A stretch of DNA of 35,347 nt from Flexilinea sp. (GTDB lineage Bacteria > Chloroflexota > Anaerolineae > Anaerolineales > Anaerolineaceae): assembly GCA_017432685.1 (NCBI GenBank), contig JAFRIR010000112.1, positions 1 to 35,347 of the forward strand. The letters run 5' to 3'. This document shows positions 1 to 8,237 of this stretch, in pieces; position 1 is the first letter of the stretch; the number at the start of each line of letters is the position of its first letter. The position numbers were made by a program, and so were the translations under genes. The notes under the pieces were generated by a model. That model had not been told where the DNA came from, searched no databases, and saw only the letters and a list, made by a program, of their open reading frames with translations.

Positions 1-990
1 ACCGGCTATGATAAATATCGAAACTGTATTATCAGGAACACTAAAACCGGCGAAGAAATGATTATGGGCAGATTGTTCATCATCCAGGAGCTGGAACGTC
101 CGACAAAATCAGATGTTCTTCCGGTTGAGGCAAAAGGTGAATTTATTGCTGATCCAATGGCGACAGATGTTGGCAAAGTGAAAAAGTATCTTGAAGATAA
201 CTATAAGCCTGGCGATTTGTTTGATTGGGGACAAATACCTGCTGCCTTGAATATGACAAATGATCAGATTACGAGTATCCTCAGTAATTTGATGCGTAAA
301 AGCATCGTTCGAAAGGCTAAGAACAGAAAGCGTTTCTTTATTTTTATCGGAAAGGCGGATGAGCAGATTGATGATGCTGACCCTTTTGAACCGGGACATG
401 AATTCCGTCTAAGGGTAAAAGATCTTGTCGGAGATGAATATAAAGTTATTGGAGATTATGTTGACTGGAATACGCCTGTAGAAATGCTTCATGAAGTTTG
501 CAAAAATTCTTTTTTGATAAAACCGGCTGATTTTGCTGCGGGTGTGAGATGCAGCTGTTTACCAAAACCACCATATGGGAATGCCTTTATTGATTATGTC
601 AGGGACAGATCCTGCGGTTTATACGAAGTCAGAAGACAAAAGTCTGAAACAGGTTATATCGTCCGGAACACCGAAACCGGAGAAGAAAAGAGTTTGCCAA
701 AAATGCGTATCATTCAGGAACTCGAACGTCCAACGCCTTCTCCTGTCCTTCCTTTGGAGAAAAAGGGTTCTTATGATTATTCACAAAGCATTACAAATAT
801 CGATCGTGTTATGCGCTATTTGAATGATGTCATCGGTCCCGGAACGGAATTCAATATGTCTGAATTGAGAAATACTGGACTGAGCGTAAGTCAGGTGGGC
901 AGCATTGTGCAGAGGCTGCGCAGAAGTGGTATTATTCTTCCTGTCGATGGAAATCGCGGTCATTATATTTTTCACCCGGATTCAAAATAA
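1..990 (+). CDS. TniQ/TnsD-like protein, C-terminal part (5' truncated by window edge)
   Basis: The frame is open from base 1 and ends at a TAA. The visible 329 residues carry two copies of a module also found once at the C-terminus of the complete TniQ at 27809. Each copy has the signature IRNTxTGEE...IIQELERPT.S.VLP followed by a winged-helix-like segment. Between the copies lies a degenerate zinc ribbon (YKVIGDYVDWNTPVEMLHEV, then an RCSC motif) and a DYVRDRSCGLYE stretch. No N-terminal TniQ domain is visible because the gene runs out of the window. Inferred role: target-site reader of a Tn7-like element, distinct from the downstream TniQ. It could also be a decayed or cargo DNA-binding protein that borrowed the module. 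Nothing that looks like tnsA or tnsC follows it. Confidence 0.7.
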   Translation, partial: TGYDKYRNCIIRNTKTGEEMIMGRLFIIQELERPTKSDVLPVEAKGEFIADPMATDVGKVKKYLEDNYKPGDLFDWGQIPAALNMTNDQITSILSNLMRKSIVRKAKNRKRFFIFIGKADEQIDDADPFEPGHEFRLRVKDLVGDEYKVIGDYVDWNTPVEMLHEVCKNSFLIKPADFAAGVRCSCLPKPPYGNAFIDYVRDRSCGLYEVRRQKSETGYIVRNTETGEEKSLPKMRIIQELERPTPSPVLPLEKKGSYDYSQSITNIDRVMRYLNDVIGPGTEFNMSELRNTGLSVSQVGSIVQRLRRSGIILPVDGNRGHYIFHPDSK

Positions 991-1018
991 TACGGATCGT
1001 CTTCACTGTGTGACTCCC

Positions 1019-1126
1019 TCAGCAGCCGACAAACCAAGATTTGAATAATACCTGTGGTTCCTTGCTCCATCCGTACTGGACATGCCCGTCCGGAAGCCGT
1101 CTTGCAATTTCACTCACATCTCCCAT
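1019..1126 (-). CDS. possible 35-aa ORF or gene remnant
   Basis: On the minus strand an ATG at 1126 is preceded by AAGGAG with a 7-nt spacer. The reading frame encodes 35 residues starting MGDVSEIARRLPDGHVQYGW and stops at 1019. The ribosome site is better than chance, but the product is short and I do not recognise it. It may be the 5' stub of a gene cut off by the neighbouring TniQ-like gene, whose 3' end abuts it tail-to-tail. Confidence 0.25.
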   Translation of the reverse strand: MGDVSEIARRLPDGHVQYGWSKEPQVLFKSWFVGC

Positions 1127-1346
1127 AAACAAGCTCCTTTTTCTTTCCACCGGCAAGTTTACCTTTCTGCTGCAACTCTGTCTATCTTTTTGAAAATCAC
1201 TTCTTTTGTGATTCCTGTCATGGTCGGTGTTGAGTATCAGGCGCAGGCTGCGCTTGCCTGGTTTTCATATTACACATTTTTTGGTTATAAAGTATGTTTT
1301 GATTTTTTGTATAAGATGTATATCTTTTTATTTTAGGAGTTTGTTT

Positions 1347-3551
1347 ATGAATAATTGTAATATGATTTCTACCCCCCCCGAAAAAATTAAGGGCGGGACG
1401 TATCACAGGCTGATCAGTCTGTTCGTTTGTCTTTTGTTGTGTGTTGTGGGCGTTTCGGCTGCGTCTGCTGCAGGATGTCTCACTATTTCCGCTGACGGTA
1501 TTACTGTTACCGGAACGGACGGAACCTGTACGGTAGTTTCTGCTGCAGATTTTGAGGGCGCGACGATAATTGCAGACGCAGGCAGTGGAAGTGGCGTTTT
1601 TTATAATAGCAGAAACATACTAACAAGCGTAACTTTTCCTTCATCACTCACTACAATCGGAGGCAGAGCGTTTGATGGTTGTTTAAACCTAACAAGTGTC
1701 ACATTTCCTTCATCACTCATTTTAATCGGAGAAAGAGCGTTTTCAAGTACTGGCTTGACACGTGTTGATTTATCTGATACATCACTCATTAACATCGGAG
1801 GCAGAGCGTTTGATGGTTGTTCAAGCTTGGCAAGTGTCACATTTCCTTCATCACTCACTACAATCGGAGGCAGCGCGTTTTATGGTTGTACAAGCCTGAC
1901 GCATGTTGATTTGTCAGGAACATCTCTCACTTCAATCGAATATAGTATGTTTAGCAATTGTACAAGCCTGACAAGCGTAACTTTTCCATCATCGATTACT
2001 ATAATCAGAGCTAATGCGTTTACTGGTTGTTTAAGTCTAACAAGTGTCACATTTCCTTCATCACTCACTTCAATCGAACAATCTGCATTTTCAAATACTG
2101 GCTTGACACGTGTTGATTTATCTGATACATCGCTCACTACAATCCTAGTCGCCTCGTTTTATGGTTGTACAAGCCTGACGCATGTTGATTTGTCAGGAAC
2201 ATCTCTCACTTCAATCGAAGCTGCCACGTTTTCTGGTTGTACAAGTCTGTCGAGTGTTATACTTCCTTCATCACTCACTTCAATCGGAGCTCAGGCGTTT
2301 TATGACACTGCTTTATCCAGTGTTGATTTATCAGGAACGTCTCTCACTTCAATCGGACAGAAAGCGTTTGATGGTTGTTCAAGTTTGGCAAGTGTTATAC
2401 TTCCATCATCGCTCACTTCAATCGGAAGCGCAGCGTTTAACGGATCGAACGCCAACATACTTTTTACCAATAAAACAGCAACAGTAGCGGATGGGGCTTT
2501 TTATAACAACAATGTTTATTGTTACTCTGATTCCGCATGGATTAATGGTACGGGACATGGCAATGAAATATACCTTATTGACAGCATCTCTGCATCTGAT
2601 CTAACGCTTGATCCAGGAGATACAGAAACAATAACCGTTACCCCGAATGTTGCAGCATCTGCGTCTTATATTCCATCGATTACCTGGTCCAGCTCAAACA
2701 CATCCGCAGCCACCCTTACCAACGCATCAACAGCTCAGGGCGTTATGAGTAACACCGTGAATGGTATCGCAGACGGAACATCTGCTATTACAATTACCGC
2801 AGCACAGGTCGGCTCCGATATCTTCGGTTCCGCAGCTGTTCCGGCAATTGATCCGATCACGATAAATGTTGTTGTCGGTACAGGTGTGTCAAACATTCCG
2901 ACAACAGGCGGCGAAGGCGGTGTAAGCGGTACCCAAAACGGCTCCGATCTTGCTCAATACGAAGCAGCAGTCTATGCTGCGCCGGTTGTATCTGCGAACG
3001 GTAATACGGCACTCGTTATCACCAATACCCATTACCCTGAACTTATCAACGTCTCTGTTGTGAAGGTATGGGAGGATGACGATGACCGCGATCACTACCG
3101 CCCGGATGCGATCTGCATCACACTGACCGCAGCAGCTAACAACGTCGAAGAAGAAGTATGGAATTATTCCCTGAGCGCAACCAATGCCAATGCATCAGAT
3201 GCAAATCGCTGGGAATACACCTTCGACGATATGGTGAAGTTCTACGATGGATATCAGATTGCATATACGCTTGACGAAGATTCCGGATCCTGCACAGACC
3301 AGGTTACAAAAACCGCAGCCAACTGTGAAATTTCAGGCGGCAAGTGGGAAAACAACGCCTGCACAGCATTCAGTCTGTACAATCCGAATTCGCAGCAGTC
3401 ATCACCTGCCACGTATAACGATCAGTCTTCCTGCGAAACAGCTGGGTACACATGGGTTGCTGCGTCGTGTTCGGATAACACTTATCAGGATCAGTCAACA
3501 TGTGATGCAAACGGAGAAACCTGGACATCAGCATACTGTCTGACTAATTGA
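1347..3551 (+). CDS. BspA-like leucine-rich-repeat surface protein (LRR_5, BIG2, CnaB-like)
   Basis: The ATG at 1347 has a TAGGAG ribosome site 7 nt upstream. An in-frame TTG at 1227 has none, so the protein is taken as 734 aa. Residues about 18-43 form a Sec signal peptide (RLISLFVCLLLCVVGVSAAS, then an Ala-rich cleavage region). Residues about 92-375 are BspA/LRR_5 repeats of the type FxGCxSLTSVTFPSSLTSIG. Residues about 412-510 resemble a bacterial Ig-like BIG2 domain (DPGDTETITVTPN). Residues about 567-650 resemble CnaB (SVVKVWEDDDDRDHYRPDAI). The tail has Cys-containing repeats (SCETAGYTW, TCDANGETW). I see no LPXTG anchor or hydrophobic tail, so it may be secreted or held non-covalently. 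An eight-C tract at codons 9-11, ahead of the signal peptide, makes it a phase-variation candidate and is in the ON frame here. Likely role: adhesin or surface interaction. Confidence 0.85.
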   Translation: MNNCNMISTPPEKIKGGTYHRLISLFVCLLLCVVGVSAASAAGCLTISADGITVTGTDGTCTVVSAADFEGATIIADAGSGSGVFYNSRNILTSVTFPSSLTTIGGRAFDGCLNLTSVTFPSSLILIGERAFSSTGLTRVDLSDTSLINIGGRAFDGCSSLASVTFPSSLTTIGGSAFYGCTSLTHVDLSGTSLTSIEYSMFSNCTSLTSVTFPSSITIIRANAFTGCLSLTSVTFPSSLTSIEQSAFSNTGLTRVDLSDTSLTTILVASFYGCTSLTHVDLSGTSLTSIEAATFSGCTSLSSVILPSSLTSIGAQAFYDTALSSVDLSGTSLTSIGQKAFDGCSSLASVILPSSLTSIGSAAFNGSNANILFTNKTATVADGAFYNNNVYCYSDSAWINGTGHGNEIYLIDSISASDLTLDPGDTETITVTPNVAASASYIPSITWSSSNTSAATLTNASTAQGVMSNTVNGIADGTSAITITAAQVGSDIFGSAAVPAIDPITINVVVGTGVSNIPTTGGEGGVSGTQNGSDLAQYEAAVYAAPVVSANGNTALVITNTHYPELINVSVVKVWEDDDDRDHYRPDAICITLTAAANNVEEEVWNYSLSATNANASDANRWEYTFDDMVKFYDGYQIAYTLDEDSGSCTDQVTKTAANCEISGGKWENNACTAFSLYNPNSQQSSPATYNDQSSCETAGYTWVAASCSDNTYQDQSTCDANGETWTSAYCLTN
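1372..1379 (+). repeat. poly-C(8) tract, possible phase-variation switch
   Basis: Eight consecutive C residues lie within codons 9-11 of the LRR protein, before its signal peptide. Gain or loss of one C would shift the frame and abolish export. With eight Cs the downstream frame is open. Confidence 0.55.
1618..2440 (+). repeat. degenerate DNA repeats encoding the LRR array
   Basis: Blocks such as TCACTCACTTCAATCGGA, TGGTTGTACAAGCCTGAC and CATGTTGATTTGTCAGGAAC recur roughly every 60-70 bp. Some stretches recur almost exactly (for example 1740-1800 versus 2090-2140, and 1880-1940 versus 2160-2220). This pattern favours recombination and changes in repeat number. Confidence 0.8.
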
Positions 3552-3581
3552 TCTTGGATCTAAAATTACATAAAAATTATG

Positions 3582-3617
3582 AAACAGGGACTTCATGCTT
3601 TAAGGAAGTCCCTGTTT
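3582..3617. terminator. bidirectional Rho-independent terminator
   Basis: Perfect 13-bp arms AAACAGGGACTTC and GAAGTCCCTGTTT enclose a 10-nt loop, with T runs on both sides. It lies between the convergent LRR and Fic genes and can stop both. Confidence 0.9.
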
Positions 3618-3660
3618 TATAAATCATCCGAGCGGAGCTATTCTTTCTGTAGACTCTTGT

Positions 3661-4575
3661 CTATGTATCATACGGAATATCGAATGAGTCCAGCATTCTT
3701 TTGAATGTATCCTGCCCATCAAGGCAGGTATCCGTCAGCCACCCTTTTTCATCCGGCCACTTCGTAAGGCCGCGATAGTAATAAGATTTTTTTGCATCCT
3801 CAATGATGAATGGGATGATATTGTGGTGCAGGCACTCTTTGAGAGTGATCAATCTGCCTACTCTGCCGTTTCCATCCTGGAACGGATGAATAAATTCAAA
3901 ATCGGCGTGGAAGGCAATAACGTCATGGATATCGATTGACTTTTTCCGATTATAAGCTGACAAAAGGGATTTCATCCTTCTGGAAACTTCGCCCGGTTTG
4001 GCTGTCTCGCGTCCGCCAACGATATTACCCCTCTTTTTGTAATCTCCGACAGCGAACCATTCGAGCCGGTCTTTCGTTGTATCATGCTCCAAAATATAAT
4101 GCAGATGCTTGATGATCTCTTCACTGATGGGCTGCTCTGCAGTATCGATCACATAATCAATTGCGCGGAAGTGATGGATCGTTTCCAGAATGTCATCCAC
4201 AGGTATTTCCCCGCTGAAATCGATCGTGTTCGTTTCAAAAATGGAACGGGTCTGATCCTCGGAAAGTCTGCTGCCTTCGATGTGGTTGGAATTATAAGTC
4301 ATGCGGATCTGCAGCTCATGATAGAGTCCGCCGGAAATTTTCGCGTTCTTCTCATCCCTCAAAATCGATAATATCAGATTTTGTGATGATGGATTCAGTT
4401 CCTCCGGATCGGTATTCAGATATATGGCAATTCGCTGCAGTGTCCGGGACGACAGTTTTTCTCCTTTTGCGATTTTGGCTACAGTTCTTGATGACAATCC
4501 GGTCTGTGTAACCAGGTCGGTCTTTGATAAACCATTTTCATTCAATTTTTTCAGGATTATGTCATTGGACTTCAT
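3661..4575 (-). CDS. Fic family protein with N-terminal HTH
   Basis: This 304-aa protein transfers AMP or a related group to target proteins, judged by the canonical Fic motif HPFQDGNGRVGR at residues 230-241. Residues 1-60 form an Xre-like HTH (LSKTDLVTQTGLSSRTVAKI). Residues about 96-101 read SNHIEG, matching the (S/T)xxxE(G/N) inhibitory motif. It lies N-terminal to the catalytic motif, as in class II Fic proteins, which keep themselves inactive. The catalytic His and the DGNGR anion site are intact, so it should be active once relieved. The gene stands alone between a promoter at 4608-4637 and a terminator. GTAAAG repeats near the promoter could be sites for its own HTH. The target is unknown. 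Confidence 0.9.
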   Translation of the reverse strand: MKSNDIILKKLNENGLSKTDLVTQTGLSSRTVAKIAKGEKLSSRTLQRIAIYLNTDPEELNPSSQNLILSILRDEKNAKISGGLYHELQIRMTYNSNHIEGSRLSEDQTRSIFETNTIDFSGEIPVDDILETIHHFRAIDYVIDTAEQPISEEIIKHLHYILEHDTTKDRLEWFAVGDYKKRGNIVGGRETAKPGEVSRRMKSLLSAYNRKKSIDIHDVIAFHADFEFIHPFQDGNGRVGRLITLKECLHHNIIPFIIEDAKKSYYYRGLTKWPDEKGWLTDTCLDGQDTFKRMLDSFDIPYDT

Positions 4576-4607
4576 TTTGCCTCTGCCGCTATTGATAATC
4601 TTTACTT

Positions 4608-4637
4608 ATTATATCAAATATTATGCAATAATGTAAA
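4608..4637 (-). promoter_or_regulatory. promoter of the fic gene
   Basis: On the minus strand a TTTACA -35 box (4632-4637) and a TATAAT -10 box (4608-4613) are 18 bp apart, about 35 bp upstream of the start codon. Copies of GTAAAG lie within and around it on both sides, suggesting an autoregulatory operator. Confidence 0.7.
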
Positions 4638-4775
4638 GATATGCTATTGAAACGTGAACAAAAAGTAAAGAAACATCCTGCTGAATGTTTTGAGAAACCT
4701 CATTTCTTCAATTCGCCAAAACAGACCATGTCGGATACATGTGACTGCACCGATTTTTAATGCATCGTTGGAGTA

Positions 4776-5459
4776 TCAGCCGCACTCTCCCACCACATTA
4801 GCAAACATTTGATTCATAACTTTTTTCGTTATTCTGAAATTCCGCCAATCAGTTTCCATCGATTTCTGGGTTTTAAAATATAAACTTTCCAGCCAGCAGA
4901 TTGTGGCAATACTGTTCCCGGAAAAATCCTCAAAGGAAGGATCAGGCAGCTTTTCTATTGGGTTCTGTCCGTTATAACAGGGAATGTACTTTACTGTATT
5001 TTCCAGAACAAGGTTGCCATAACAGGATACAGCATCCAGCCGGTCTTCGAATATATTATGCCATCTGCAGACCCCTGATGCGGTGAAGCTGACGATCCGA
5101 ATGAATTCATCTTTGAAACGGATCCAACGAAATGTGCAGTTCCATCGATTTACATGGAATTTTGTTTTGCAGTCGTAAAAATTTGCTGCCTCGAATGTTA
5201 CATTTTCAAGCAAAAATTGCTTTTCATAAAAGATCTTTGCATGATTATCTTCCTGTACGATGTTATATTCTTCGCCGTGAAGCCAAAAGTCACTGATAAT
5301 TTCTCCTTCTTTTGAACGCAGGAACCGATCGATTCGGTCTTTATCTGTTTCCAAAACTGTCCATCGTCTTTCGAAGTCATCGATGTCTTCCGTGAAGAAA
5401 CATGCAGTACCATCGGCAATCGGATTACGGTTCATATCGTAAAGTGTGATTTTATACAT
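4776..5459 (-). CDS. hypothetical protein, 227 aa
   Basis: The ATG at 5459 has GGAAAG 6 nt upstream; a TTG two codons earlier is less likely. I do not recognise a family. The sequence is soluble, rich in aromatic residues (many Trp and Tyr) and contains several Cys (for example FYDCKTKFHVNRWNCTFRWI). It has no signal peptide, membrane segment or obvious catalytic motif. The gene is leftward like its neighbours, with a 50-bp gap to the peptidyl-tRNA hydrolase gene upstream, so the two may be co-transcribed. Confidence 0.6.
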   Translation of the reverse strand: MYKITLYDMNRNPIADGTACFFTEDIDDFERRWTVLETDKDRIDRFLRSKEGEIISDFWLHGEEYNIVQEDNHAKIFYEKQFLLENVTFEAANFYDCKTKFHVNRWNCTFRWIRFKDEFIRIVSFTASGVCRWHNIFEDRLDAVSCYGNLVLENTVKYIPCYNGQNPIEKLPDPSFEDFSGNSIATICWLESLYFKTQKSMETDWRNFRITKKVMNQMFANVVGECG

Positions 5460-5509
5460 ATTCAACTTTCCTTTTTATTAGATACCCGCTACAAGTACCA
5501 TAACAGATT

Positions 5510-6133
5510 CTATACGTATAAATGGTATTTTTTACTGATCAAGTGTGCCTGATCATCCGGGAGAGGGTGGAAACCAATGCAGGTCAGAGTCCAGCCTGCT
5601 CCGTTTTCGTCAAACTCTTCCGGTTCCAGTTCTGTCAGGCACTTATCGCGGATCAGAAAGAAATCAATGCCTTCCTTTAACCCCATTTCCTCTGCCATTG
5701 TGACGGCTTTCATCAGGTGATTCCGGTTATGTGCTTCGCAGACTGTCTTCACACATGCACCGCATATCCATTCTTCAAAAATGTCTTTACTGAATAACGT
5801 ATCGGAAACGTATGCAGACACCTCATTTTCGCATATTTCGAAATTCTCAAGCGGACGATCCGGATCTTTCGGGCGGTAGGATATAGAATCCAAACCCTGC
5901 TCATATCCCTCTTTTGCTATTTTCTCCAAATCGCAGCTTCTGAAATGCTGCTGCGAGATTTCACCCGTAAAGTAATCTTTGTGAACGCAGTTCAGCGTAT
6001 TATATTTCCATACCTTCCTTGCGTTTTCCCGTATGGGATGCAAAAGAAACGCCATGCTGGCATGACTGACCTGTACCGCCAGCATGCCCGGCGACATATG
6101 AAGATCTTTTCTCGCAATAATTAGCTGTCTCAT
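5510..6133 (-). CDS. Pth2-type peptidyl-tRNA hydrolase-like protein
   Basis: The start is placed at the ATG at 6133, which has GAGGA 7 nt upstream and begins the conserved block; a longer frame to 6199 lacks a ribosome site. Residues 1-30 read RQLIIARKDLHMSPGMLAVQ followed by VSHAS, closely matching the N-terminal core of the PTH2 family (RKDLxMxxGKxAAQxxHA). The family hydrolyses peptidyl-tRNA to free peptide and tRNA. At 207 aa it is longer than the usual ~115-aa Pth2 domain, with an insertion of about 80 residues in the middle. A later segment (GLKEGIDFFLIRDKCLTELE, then TLTCIGFHPLP) fits the Pth2 C-terminal core. Pth2 is typical of archaea and eukaryotes and uncommon in bacteria. On a mobile element it may counter tRNA depletion or serve a defence-related role; that is inference. 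Confidence 0.75.
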   Translation of the reverse strand: MRQLIIARKDLHMSPGMLAVQVSHASMAFLLHPIRENARKVWKYNTLNCVHKDYFTGEISQQHFRSCDLEKIAKEGYEQGLDSISYRPKDPDRPLENFEICENEVSAYVSDTLFSKDIFEEWICGACVKTVCEAHNRNHLMKAVTMAEEMGLKEGIDFFLIRDKCLTELEPEEFDENGAGWTLTCIGFHPLPDDQAHLISKKYHLYV

Positions 6134-6247
6134 TTTTTGTCCTCGTGAAAATAATACAGATCGGAAATATAGTATCTCATCTTTCTCCATTCCAGACAAA
6201 TCATTCTGCCAGACAGTCCCTGCATAATGTTTTCAAAAAATTACTCA

Positions 6248-6523
6248 TCATTCCTCTCTGCATCTTTCATCACCCAGCAAATCACGGTAAAATGCAAGGT
6301 CTTCTTCGTCCCTGCCGTAAAGCAGCGTGATTGCCTCGTCAGAAGTCAACTTCTTGATATTCATCACAGCCTGAATGCATCGTGCCGTTACTTGACAGAA
6401 GCCGATAGAGAATCCATCCGTATAGTTTTCGTAATAATTGATTATTCTTGCATATGCAGGATGTTTCTCTTCAAAGGATTCTCTCGCCTTTTCTCTTAAT
6501 CTGTTTTCATGTTCCCCAGTCAT
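6248..6523 (-). CDS. hypothetical small protein, 91 aa
   Basis: The ATG at 6523 has a strong GGAAGG ribosome site 5-6 nt upstream, so I prefer it to the longer frame starting at 6595. The product is charged and helical (RLREKARESFEEKHPAYARI) with a C-terminal DEAITLLYGRDEEDLAFYRD segment. I do not recognise the family. It lies about 115 bp upstream of the Pth2 gene on the same strand. Confidence 0.5.
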   Translation of the reverse strand: MTGEHENRLREKARESFEEKHPAYARIINYYENYTDGFSIGFCQVTARCIQAVMNIKKLTSDEAITLLYGRDEEDLAFYRDLLGDERCREE

Positions 6524-6739
6524 ATTTTCCTTCCTTTCCTTTATTCTATCGGAGTTGATTTTGTCCGTTTCTTCTTTTCTGTTCATCCCCGTCAAAAACT
6601 GATTATCAGCCTCTCAATCCGGGATGATACTTCTTCCGGAATTCTTGTGATATTTTATCCAAAAGAATTAATCCTTTGTATAGTCCCATCGTCACAGGAA
6701 AATATGATAATTATCACAGGAGATTTTAGGTTTCCGAAT

Positions 6740-6784
6740 AAAAAAATCTGCCCGGTAACGAATGTCATTCCCGGACAGGATTTT
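6740..6784 (-). terminator. Rho-independent terminator
   Basis: On the minus strand TGTCCGG pairs with CCGGGCA across a loop of about 15 nt and is followed by GATTTTTTTATT. It ends the 7879-6795 gene group. Its sequence resembles the terminator at 7931-7974, suggesting a shared origin. Confidence 0.8.
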
Positions 6785-6794
6785 CTTCATACCA

Positions 6795-7064
6795 TCATTC
6801 CCAGTCTGTAGCCCTCTCCCACCAGAAAGAATCTCCGTTTTCAAGTTTTTCAAGTATGCGTCTAAGAAAACCGATTTTCTGGTCTCTGCTCATGTTCAGA
6901 AATGCAGTTGCCTGTATCAGCTGCCTGCGTGTTTTTTCAAGTTCTCCGGTCAGAAAGAAATCACGGTCAACCAGATCGTTGATACGCATTTCGCAAAGCA
7001 TGATTTTTTGCTGCGTCCCGGCAGCAGAATCTTCAAGAGACATCTGAAACATATCCGTATTCAC
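6795..7064 (-). CDS. hypothetical coiled-coil protein, 89 aa
   Basis: It starts with GTG at 7064, overlapping the stop of the preceding gene as GTGA, which implies translational coupling. The sequence is mostly helical (TGELEKTRRQLIQATAFLNM) and ends DSFWWERATDWE. It is the last gene of its group, and the terminator begins within 12 bp of the stop. Function unknown. Confidence 0.55.
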   Translation of the reverse strand: MNTDMFQMSLEDSAAGTQQKIMLCEMRINDLVDRDFFLTGELEKTRRQLIQATAFLNMSRDQKIGFLRRILEKLENGDSFWWERATDWE

Positions 7065-7267
7065 AATTTCACCCCGCTTTGAGCTTCAGCACAGTCTGTA
7101 ACAAATGTTTTTTTCTGTATTTCAGTCCTTGCAAGATGGGTATTTACCCTCTCAAGCTCATTTTTCAAAGCAGCAATCTTTTCATTGTCGGACAGCTCCA
7201 TATACCTTTCATACGCAGATGCACGCCGATGTAATTCATTAACCAGTTTCCATATTTCATTTGCCAT
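7061..7267 (-). CDS. hypothetical helical protein, 68 aa
   Basis: ATG at 7267, 12 bp after the end of the upstream 199-aa gene, with a weak ribosome site. The product is a single long amphipathic helix or coiled coil (KIAALKNELERVNTHLARTE). Its stop overlaps the start of the next gene, so the two probably interact or are made in fixed ratio. Function unknown. Confidence 0.5.
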   Translation of the reverse strand: MANEIWKLVNELHRRASAYERYMELSDNEKIAALKNELERVNTHLARTEIQKKTFVTDCAEAQSGVKL

Positions 7268-7279
7268 AATTGCACCATC

Positions 7280-7879
7280 TTATATTCCTGTACTGAGCGG
7301 AGTTGTTTTGTTTTCAAGCATTTCGATTCTGCTGCGGAGACTGTTTATTTCATTGTCAGGACAGCCTCGGGAAATAAAACCGCAGAAATTGATGTCGAAC
7401 TGGCTGTTTTCATCGTCATAATCACCAAAGTGAACTAATGCTACCGCATGCGGATACAACGTACAAATATCATCTGTGACAAGTATTTCACCCATAACTT
7501 GTACTGCACCTGTTTCGCCGTCAGGCGCAATAAAGGTAAGAATTGGGTAATTATGGATGTTGTTCCAGCCTTTTTCAAAATCTATAAAAATACATTTACC
7601 TGGTGTCAGGGCATTGTTAAGTTTGATGATTTTTCTGACATCATTCGAATCAGACCTGCAGATTGAAATCTCGGCATCCAGCATAGATCTTCCGGACAGG
7701 CAATCTATCCTGTAATCCATCAGAGAAAAATCTGCCAACAAACTTTTGAATGCAAGCCGTATATTTTCGTTTGTCCCGGTGTTTTCGGCTTTCTCTTTTG
7801 AACTGCTGAATAAATTGCGGACAGTGAGATCTGCTTCTTCGTCATAGTCACTTATTACAGAATAAATAATTTTTGCCAT
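7280..7879 (-). CDS. hypothetical protein, 199 aa
   Basis: The ATG at 7879 follows a GGGAG ribosome site. It appears to be a soluble alpha/beta protein with a C-terminal helix (NEINSLRSRIEMLENKTTPL) that could form a short coiled coil with the two small helical proteins encoded just downstream. I recognise no motif. It heads a three-gene leftward unit (7879-6795) ending in a terminator. Confidence 0.6.
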   Translation of the reverse strand: MAKIIYSVISDYDEEADLTVRNLFSSSKEKAENTGTNENIRLAFKSLLADFSLMDYRIDCLSGRSMLDAEISICRSDSNDVRKIIKLNNALTPGKCIFIDFEKGWNNIHNYPILTFIAPDGETGAVQVMGEILVTDDICTLYPHAVALVHFGDYDDENSQFDINFCGFISRGCPDNEINSLRSRIEMLENKTTPLSTGI

Positions 7880-7930
7880 ATAAATCTCCCATATTTTGAT
7901 ATTGGTGCTGCCACCATTCGAATTTTTGAT

Positions 7931-7974
7931 AAAAAAATTCTGCCCGAAAAATGATTATTTCCGGTCAGAATTTT
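7931..7974 (-). terminator. Rho-independent terminator overlapping a stop codon
   Basis: On the minus strand AATTCTGACCGG pairs imperfectly with TCGGGCAGAATT, followed by seven Ts. The TAA of the 93-aa gene (7955-7957) falls in the loop, so translation would run through the upstream arm. It shares CGGGCAGA and TTTTTTTAT with the terminator at 6740-6784. Confidence 0.8.
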
Positions 7975-8236
7975 GTCTTTGCCCCTGGCTGTCTTTTCTG
8001 ACACCCCACGCAGCTGCGGCACGCTCTGATATTATTCGGCGGACGATCCGCAGCAGGGAAAGCCGCACTTTTTCAGCCTTTAACGGATCAAGGATCGCTG
8101 CGCCGCTGTAGTCAGGATTCAGAAGTCCGTCGGATGCAAGTTCATCCAACAGGTAATTCTCATATGCCGTCACACCGGCTGCGTAGCCCCGCATCCAGTC
8201 TGCTGATATCCTGTCGCTGCCGGCAGTTTCAGCCAT
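7955..8236 (-). CDS. hypothetical protein, 93 aa
   Basis: The ATG at 8236 lies next to the TAA of the 98-aa gene (TAATATGG), showing tight coupling. The sequence starts MAETAGSDRISADWMRGYAA and is helical, with a basic C-terminus (KDSQGQRQNSDRK). I recognise no family. It ends inside its own terminator. Confidence 0.5.
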   Translation of the reverse strand: MAETAGSDRISADWMRGYAAGVTAYENYLLDELASDGLLNPDYSGAAILDPLKAEKVRLSLLRIVRRIISERAAAAWGVRKDSQGQRQNSDRK

Positions 8237-8237
8237 A

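Noticed and set aside
1618..2440. Regularly spaced repeats that resemble a CRISPR array
   Set aside because: The repeats are in frame, vary in length and encode leucine-rich repeats.
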